From the NCBI GenBank assembly GCA_025463105.1, contig JAOAPW010000085.1, positions 1 through 8,514 on the forward strand: a stretch of 8,514 bases of DNA, given 5' to 3'. Position 1 is the stretch's first letter, and every line of letters starts with the position of its first letter. This document shows positions 6,424 through 8,514 of the stretch, one piece after another. The position numbers and the translations under genes are program-made. Source of the stretch: Candidatus Acidiferrum typicum (GTDB taxonomy: Bacteria; Acidobacteriota; Terriglobia; Acidiferrales; UBA7541). A model generated the notes under the pieces. The model was not told the origin of the DNA. It did not search any database and was given only the letters and a program-made list of their open reading frames with translations.

Positions 6424-7047
6424 TCAGCGGGTCTCTTCAACCACTCCCCAATCCAATCCCCAGAAATTGTCGCAATCCATAAATTCAACGCCTATTCGGA
6501 TACCGCCGCTCTCCGCGGAGCGCTGCCAGGCCACCTGCCCCAGAACCCGTTGGCCCGTGTCCAAACGCACCAATTGGATGGGTTCGCCGGGTTTCGCGGA
6601 ATGGCCGCAGCGCAGGGAGGCCCCGTGGCGGCTCAACAATACGGTTTGCGTTTCTTCTTCCCAGGCGCTGCCAAGTTTGTCACAAGAAAGTCGCACGGGA
6701 ATGGATGCCACTTTTCGGGGACTGCGCCGCAGGTAGCTGCCCACTTCGTTGGCCCAAAGAATGATGTGTAGAAGGCGAGCTCGCTCCAGGTTGTCGAGGT
6801 CCTTTGTCGTATGCTCGATCTCATCCGCTTGCCGCGAACTCTGATTGATGAAGCGGCGCACCGACTCCGCGTCTGGAATGCTAAGGCGATGCGCCTTTTG
6901 CATTTCGTCGTACCGCTCAAGCTGAGCGTAGCAATGCGAGATAAAATGCGCGCGGCAAAGCGATTCTCCATCAAGCACCGCAGCGATAGCCCGGTCGCAT
7001 CCCGTGACGCCACAGCGTTCGACATTCGTCATGCTTGGAACACCCAT
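6424..7047 (-). CDS. PilZ-domain protein with Cys/His-rich N-terminus
   Basis: The 207-residue product from ATG 7047 is cytoplasmic. Its N-terminus has Cys12, Cys17, Cys31, His34, His38 and Cys39, arranged like a small zinc-binding module (C-x4-C-x13-C-x2-H). A helical middle (about 41-103) precedes a C-terminal PilZ domain, the fold that often binds cyclic di-GMP. RRSPR (107-111) matches the RxxxR motif. In the second motif, normally D/NxSxxG, the sequence is LLSRHG (137-142), so the first acidic/amide residue is missing. GQVAWQR and GIRIGVEF (about 170-190) are typical PilZ strands. An in-frame ATG at 7164 is excluded because the promoter at 7087-7116 lies downstream of it. ATG 7047 has GGAG only 3 nt away; ATG 7032 is a real alternative. 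It leads a probable two-gene unit with the hydrolase. Its function is unknown; cyclic di-GMP binding is uncertain. Confidence 0.8.
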   Translation of the reverse strand: MGVPSMTNVERCGVTGCDRAIAAVLDGESLCRAHFISHCYAQLERYDEMQKAHRLSIPDAESVRRFINQSSRQADEIEHTTKDLDNLERARLLHIILWANEVGSYLRRSPRKVASIPVRLSCDKLGSAWEEETQTVLLSRHGASLRCGHSAKPGEPIQLVRLDTGQRVLGQVAWQRSAESGGIRIGVEFMDCDNFWGLDWGVVEETR

Positions 7048-7086
7048 TTGCTCCGCGGATAGGATTAAGCGAAACCTGTGTGCAGG

Positions 7087-7116
7087 ACCATAGGCCAACC
7101 CTGCCCACGGTGTCAA
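7087..7116 (-). promoter_or_regulatory. Sigma70-type promoter of the PilZ gene
   Basis: On the minus strand a perfect TTGACA (7116-7111) and TATGGT (7092-7087, four of six matches) are separated by 18 bp. Transcription would start near 7080, giving a 5' leader of about 33-48 nt to the possible starts at 7047 or 7032. This is the best promoter in the window and decides against a start at 7164. Confidence 0.65.
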
Positions 7117-7152
7117 GCTTCGCACTTGTGAGGTTCCGGAAGAGACACCATG

Positions 7153-7207
7153 TCCTGAGGGCATTTCCCGCAGGCAGTTACATTTTGCCGGGGAAATACT
7201 CTCAGGA
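7153..7207. other. 55-nt imperfect hairpin between PilZ and CxxC-protein genes
   Basis: TCCTGAGGGCATTTCCC (7153-7169) is complementary to GGGAAATACTCTCAGGA (7191-7207) at 15 of 17 positions. On either strand, one of the two mismatches becomes a G-U pair in RNA. An inner GGCA (7173-7176)/TGCC (7186-7189) stem closes a 9-nt loop. It lies 54-108 nt downstream of the small CxxC gene's stop and about 37 bp upstream of the PilZ -35 box. No T-run flanks it, so it is not a canonical terminator. A read-through attenuator, an RNA-processing structure or a mobile repeat are possible. Confidence 0.6.
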
Positions 7208-7260
7208 TGGGTGATTAGAATCCGACTTTGGAGTTACAAATAATTTAAGGCCGGTTTACG

Positions 7261-7569
7261 TTAGGCGTGAGCTGTTCTCGACCTGTCGCTATAGCTTTGT
7301 AGGTACGTTGAAGCGAGTTGGGCGCGGGACGATTCGGTTACCGGGGACCCTTCGAATTCGCGTATTTCGTCAATTTTGTATGGCTTCTCCTTGCCACAAG
7401 CCGCGCACCGAAGATGAAAAACCTGGCATTTTTGATGTCTTCCAGGCGTCTTTTCGTGGCCCGGACCTTCAGCCTCAATGCTGGCTACGAGCGGAGAGAT
7501 GGGAATCGGATTCTTGCAATGAAGACAAACGACACCACGGTATGATTGCTGCAGTTGCTCTTGAGTCAT
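7261..7569 (-). CDS. Small protein with two CxxC motifs (putative zinc ribbon)
   Basis: I do not recognise a named family for this 102-residue protein. Cys15/Cys18 (CLHC) lie near the N-terminus, and Cys55/Cys58 (CAAC) follow the strand FHLR (51-54), with an extra Cys48. Two CxxC knuckles about 36 residues apart fit a zinc ribbon. After the second knuckle comes GKEKPYKIDEIREFEG, a conserved-looking strand-and-helix stretch, then a polar tail. There is no signal peptide or membrane segment. ATG at 7569 is supported by CGAGG (7580-7576) with 6-nt spacing. It points the same way as the PilZ gene but is separated by more than 200 bp, a promoter and a hairpin, so it is probably its own transcription unit. 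Nucleic-acid or protein binding is possible; nothing in the sequence decides. Confidence 0.7.
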   Translation of the reverse strand: MTQEQLQQSYRGVVCLHCKNPIPISPLVASIEAEGPGHEKTPGRHQKCQVFHLRCAACGKEKPYKIDEIREFEGSPVTESSRAQLASTYLQSYSDRSRTAHA

Positions 7570-7631
7570 GCTGCGCCTCGCTTGTAGTTAGATGCGTATT
7601 GAGAAGTGGATGCTACATCGGATTGGACACC

Positions 7632-7647
7632 TCGTCCAGTTGGAACA
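7632..7647. repeat. Inverted repeat copy 1 (TCCAGTTGGA site)
   Basis: TCGTCCAGTTGGAACA is the reverse complement of the segment at 7821-7836 with one mismatch in 16. Each copy is itself nearly palindromic around TCCARTTGGA, so the pair may be two operator half-regions or the ends of a short degraded element. Confidence 0.4.
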
Positions 7648-7820
7648 ATGCATGGCACTATCCCTAGTGTTTATAATGAGTTAGCTCTTTGTGCGCCCCC
7701 GCAATTCACAATTTTTCCACAGAGAACGTTTTGGCGGCAGATGTCACCGTGAGGAAGCTCCAGGGGCGACTTTTACATAAAAGATCCCGTCTTCGAGGGC
7801 GCAAAAAGGTTGGCGTGATG

Positions 7821-7836
7821 TGTTCCAATTGGACGA
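7821..7836. repeat. Inverted repeat copy 2 (TCCAATTGGA site)
   Basis: TGTTCCAATTGGACGA matches the reverse complement of 7632-7647 at 15 of 16 positions. Its core TCCAATTGGA (7824-7833) is a perfect 10-bp palindrome. The cores are 189 bp apart, centre to centre. Confidence 0.4.
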
Positions 7837-7968
7837 TCACCTGCCCGAATTTCCTGTGGCACGGCGCACACTCTCATGCGACGCACATCGCCGCGCTCTT
7901 TCGAAACGTCGGCAAGATAAGTTAGATAGGAAATAGGCTAAACCCCGCTTTCTACACGCCAGGAACGA

Positions 7969-7997
7969 TTGAACAGTGCCGAGGCGCGTGTTAGCCT
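7969..7997 (+). promoter_or_regulatory. Weak candidate promoter for the ACP-ligase gene
   Basis: TTGAAC (7969-7974) and TAGCCT (7992-7997) have a 17-bp spacer and would start RNA near 8004, about 37 nt before the ATG at 8041. The -10 matches only three of six positions. Position is the main argument. Confidence 0.22.
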
Positions 7998-8040
7998 ACG
8001 CCAAGCTGAGCTCTGCACGCATTTTCAAGGCGAATGGCCC

Positions 8041-8514
8041 ATGGCAACTCCCGCACGACATTTCGACGCGGTGGCGGACGAAGAGCGCCTGCTCGACGTT
8101 GTGCGCGGGCTCGTCTGCGAGCTGGGTCACCAAACGGCGCTCGCGTAAGTCGTTCCGGCGGCGCATCTGGAGCGTGAATTGGGCCTGGGCAGCCTGGAAC
8201 GTGTCGAATTGTTGCTGCGTATCGAACAGGCTTTTGGCGCACGCCTCGACGACCGCGTTCTGGCGGAGGCTGACACTGTACAGGATTTAATCTCCGCGCT
8301 AAGTGCTGCGGATGGTTCGCTAGTCAGCGAACCAAGGAGGAGCGTCGCAGCGCGCGTTCCTGAGATTCTCTCGAACGGAATTGCCGAAGGACTTCCCACC
8401 GCGGAAACTTTTCAAAACGTGTTGCGCTATCGAGGGCGGGTAGACACTGCCAAAACGCATCTGATATTTTTTGAGGATGAAGGTGAAAGCCCGGCGCTGA
8501 CGTTCGGAGAGCTT
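8041..8514 (+). pseudogene. ACP fused to AMP-forming acyl ligase, interrupted by in-frame stop
   Basis: The frame from ATG 8041 (AAGG at 8027-8030, 10-nt spacing) encodes an acyl carrier protein domain. EERLLDVVRGLVCELG (codons 14-29) is helix 1. LGLGSLERVELLLRIEQAFG (47-66) carries Ser51, the expected phosphopantetheine attachment site. ADTVQDLI (about 75-82) is the last helix. After a linker, TFQNVLRYRGRV with LTFGEL at the very edge (about 121-158) resembles the start of an adenylate-forming domain of the fatty acyl-AMP/CoA ligase type. Codon 36 is TAA (8146-8148), between helix 1 and the Ser motif. Both sides remain in one frame and read as one domain, so a single substitution (for example from CAA or GAA) explains it. 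No in-frame ATG follows in the window. A broken gene, a base-call error or, less likely, readthrough are the options. The 3' end lies outside the window. Intact, it would activate a fatty acid and load a carrier protein. Confidence 0.7.

Larger units (their letters stand above)
7570..8040. other. 471-bp region without a convincing gene
   Basis: This lies between the minus-strand CxxC-protein gene and the plus-strand ACP-ligase gene. No frame has both a credible start with ribosome-binding site and a recognisable product. It contains two TCCARTTGGA sites (7635-7644, 7824-7833), a CACTA/TAGTG stem (7656-7669), a perfect TATAAT (7672-7677, plus, no good -35) and a CTTTTA-CA-TAAAAG palindrome (7770-7783). 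It probably holds promoters for both flanking genes and may include decayed coding sequence. Confidence 0.5.

Noticed and set aside
6067..6771. Plus-strand 234-codon open frame across the hydrolase and PilZ genes
   Set aside because: It spans the boundary of two real minus-strand genes and has no domain signal.
7308..7667. Plus-strand 119-codon open frame over the CxxC-protein gene
   Set aside because: It is a shadow of the minus-strand gene, which has a ribosome-binding site and paired CxxC motifs.
7706..7873. Minus-strand 55-codon stop-to-stop frame containing CAPCH, a heme-like CxxCH
   Set aside because: There is no ATG, no signal peptide and no cytochrome context around the motif. A five-residue match in a short open frame is likely chance, though decayed coding sequence cannot be excluded.
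7689..7925. Plus-strand 78-codon open frame in the gene-free region
   Set aside because: It has no ribosome-binding site and no recognisable domain, and its composition (many Arg, Cys, His) is like random translation.
7976..8290. Plus-strand 104-codon open frame overlapping the ACP start
   Set aside because: The overlapping frame from 8041 gives an unmistakable ACP domain; this one is its out-of-frame shadow.
1..8514. CRISPR array, insertion sequence, tRNA or rRNA gene
   Set aside because: I saw no regularly spaced repeats, no transposase or integrase motifs and no tRNA- or rRNA-like sequence on reading both strands.

Overview
The window looks like a stretch of a mid-GC (by eye mid-50s %) Gram-negative chromosome. 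Acidobacteriota is the best guess. This rests on protein style: an NtrB-like hybrid kinase with a GxAHDFNN H-box, a PilZ protein with a Cys/His N-terminus, a small CxxC protein, and an ACP-led AMP ligase. No rRNA, tRNA or other taxonomic marker is present, so the assignment is an inference.

Layout. The left edge (1-227, minus) holds the N-terminus of a receiver-like protein whose phospho-acceptor position appears to be Ala. Divergent from it is a complete RsuA/RluB-family rRNA pseudouridine synthase (352-1119, plus). Its stop codon lies inside a 31-nt perfect palindrome, which separates it from a convergent membrane-anchored hybrid histidine kinase (1234-3081, minus).

A 216-bp divergent region carries an operator-like dyad and leads to a two-gene redox operon (3298-5143, plus). 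The first gene is a Tat-exported SoxC-type molybdoenzyme. The second overlaps it by 8 nt and is a monoheme c-type cytochrome matching the first heme domain of SoxD. No soxXAYZB genes are in view, so this is an orphan sulfane/sulfite dehydrogenase-type module. It would oxidise a reduced sulfur compound in the periplasm and pass electrons through the cytochrome to the respiratory chain.

Convergent with the operon is a minus-strand cluster. It contains a secreted alpha/beta-hydrolase (5185-6393), a PilZ-domain protein with a Cys/His-rich N-terminus and its own strong sigma70-type promoter (6424-7047), and a small double-CxxC protein (7261-7569). A 55-nt imperfect hairpin sits between the last two.

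About 470 bp with no convincing gene follow (7570-8040). Then comes the start of an acyl carrier protein fused to an AMP-forming ligase (8041 to the right edge, plus). That reading frame is broken by an in-frame TAA inside the ACP domain.

The observations most worth checking are the orphan SoxC plus short SoxD pair with its upstream dyad, the stop codon in the ACP-ligase gene, the palindrome at the pseudouridine synthase stop, and the hairpin upstream of the PilZ gene. I did not find a clearly new multi-gene system.
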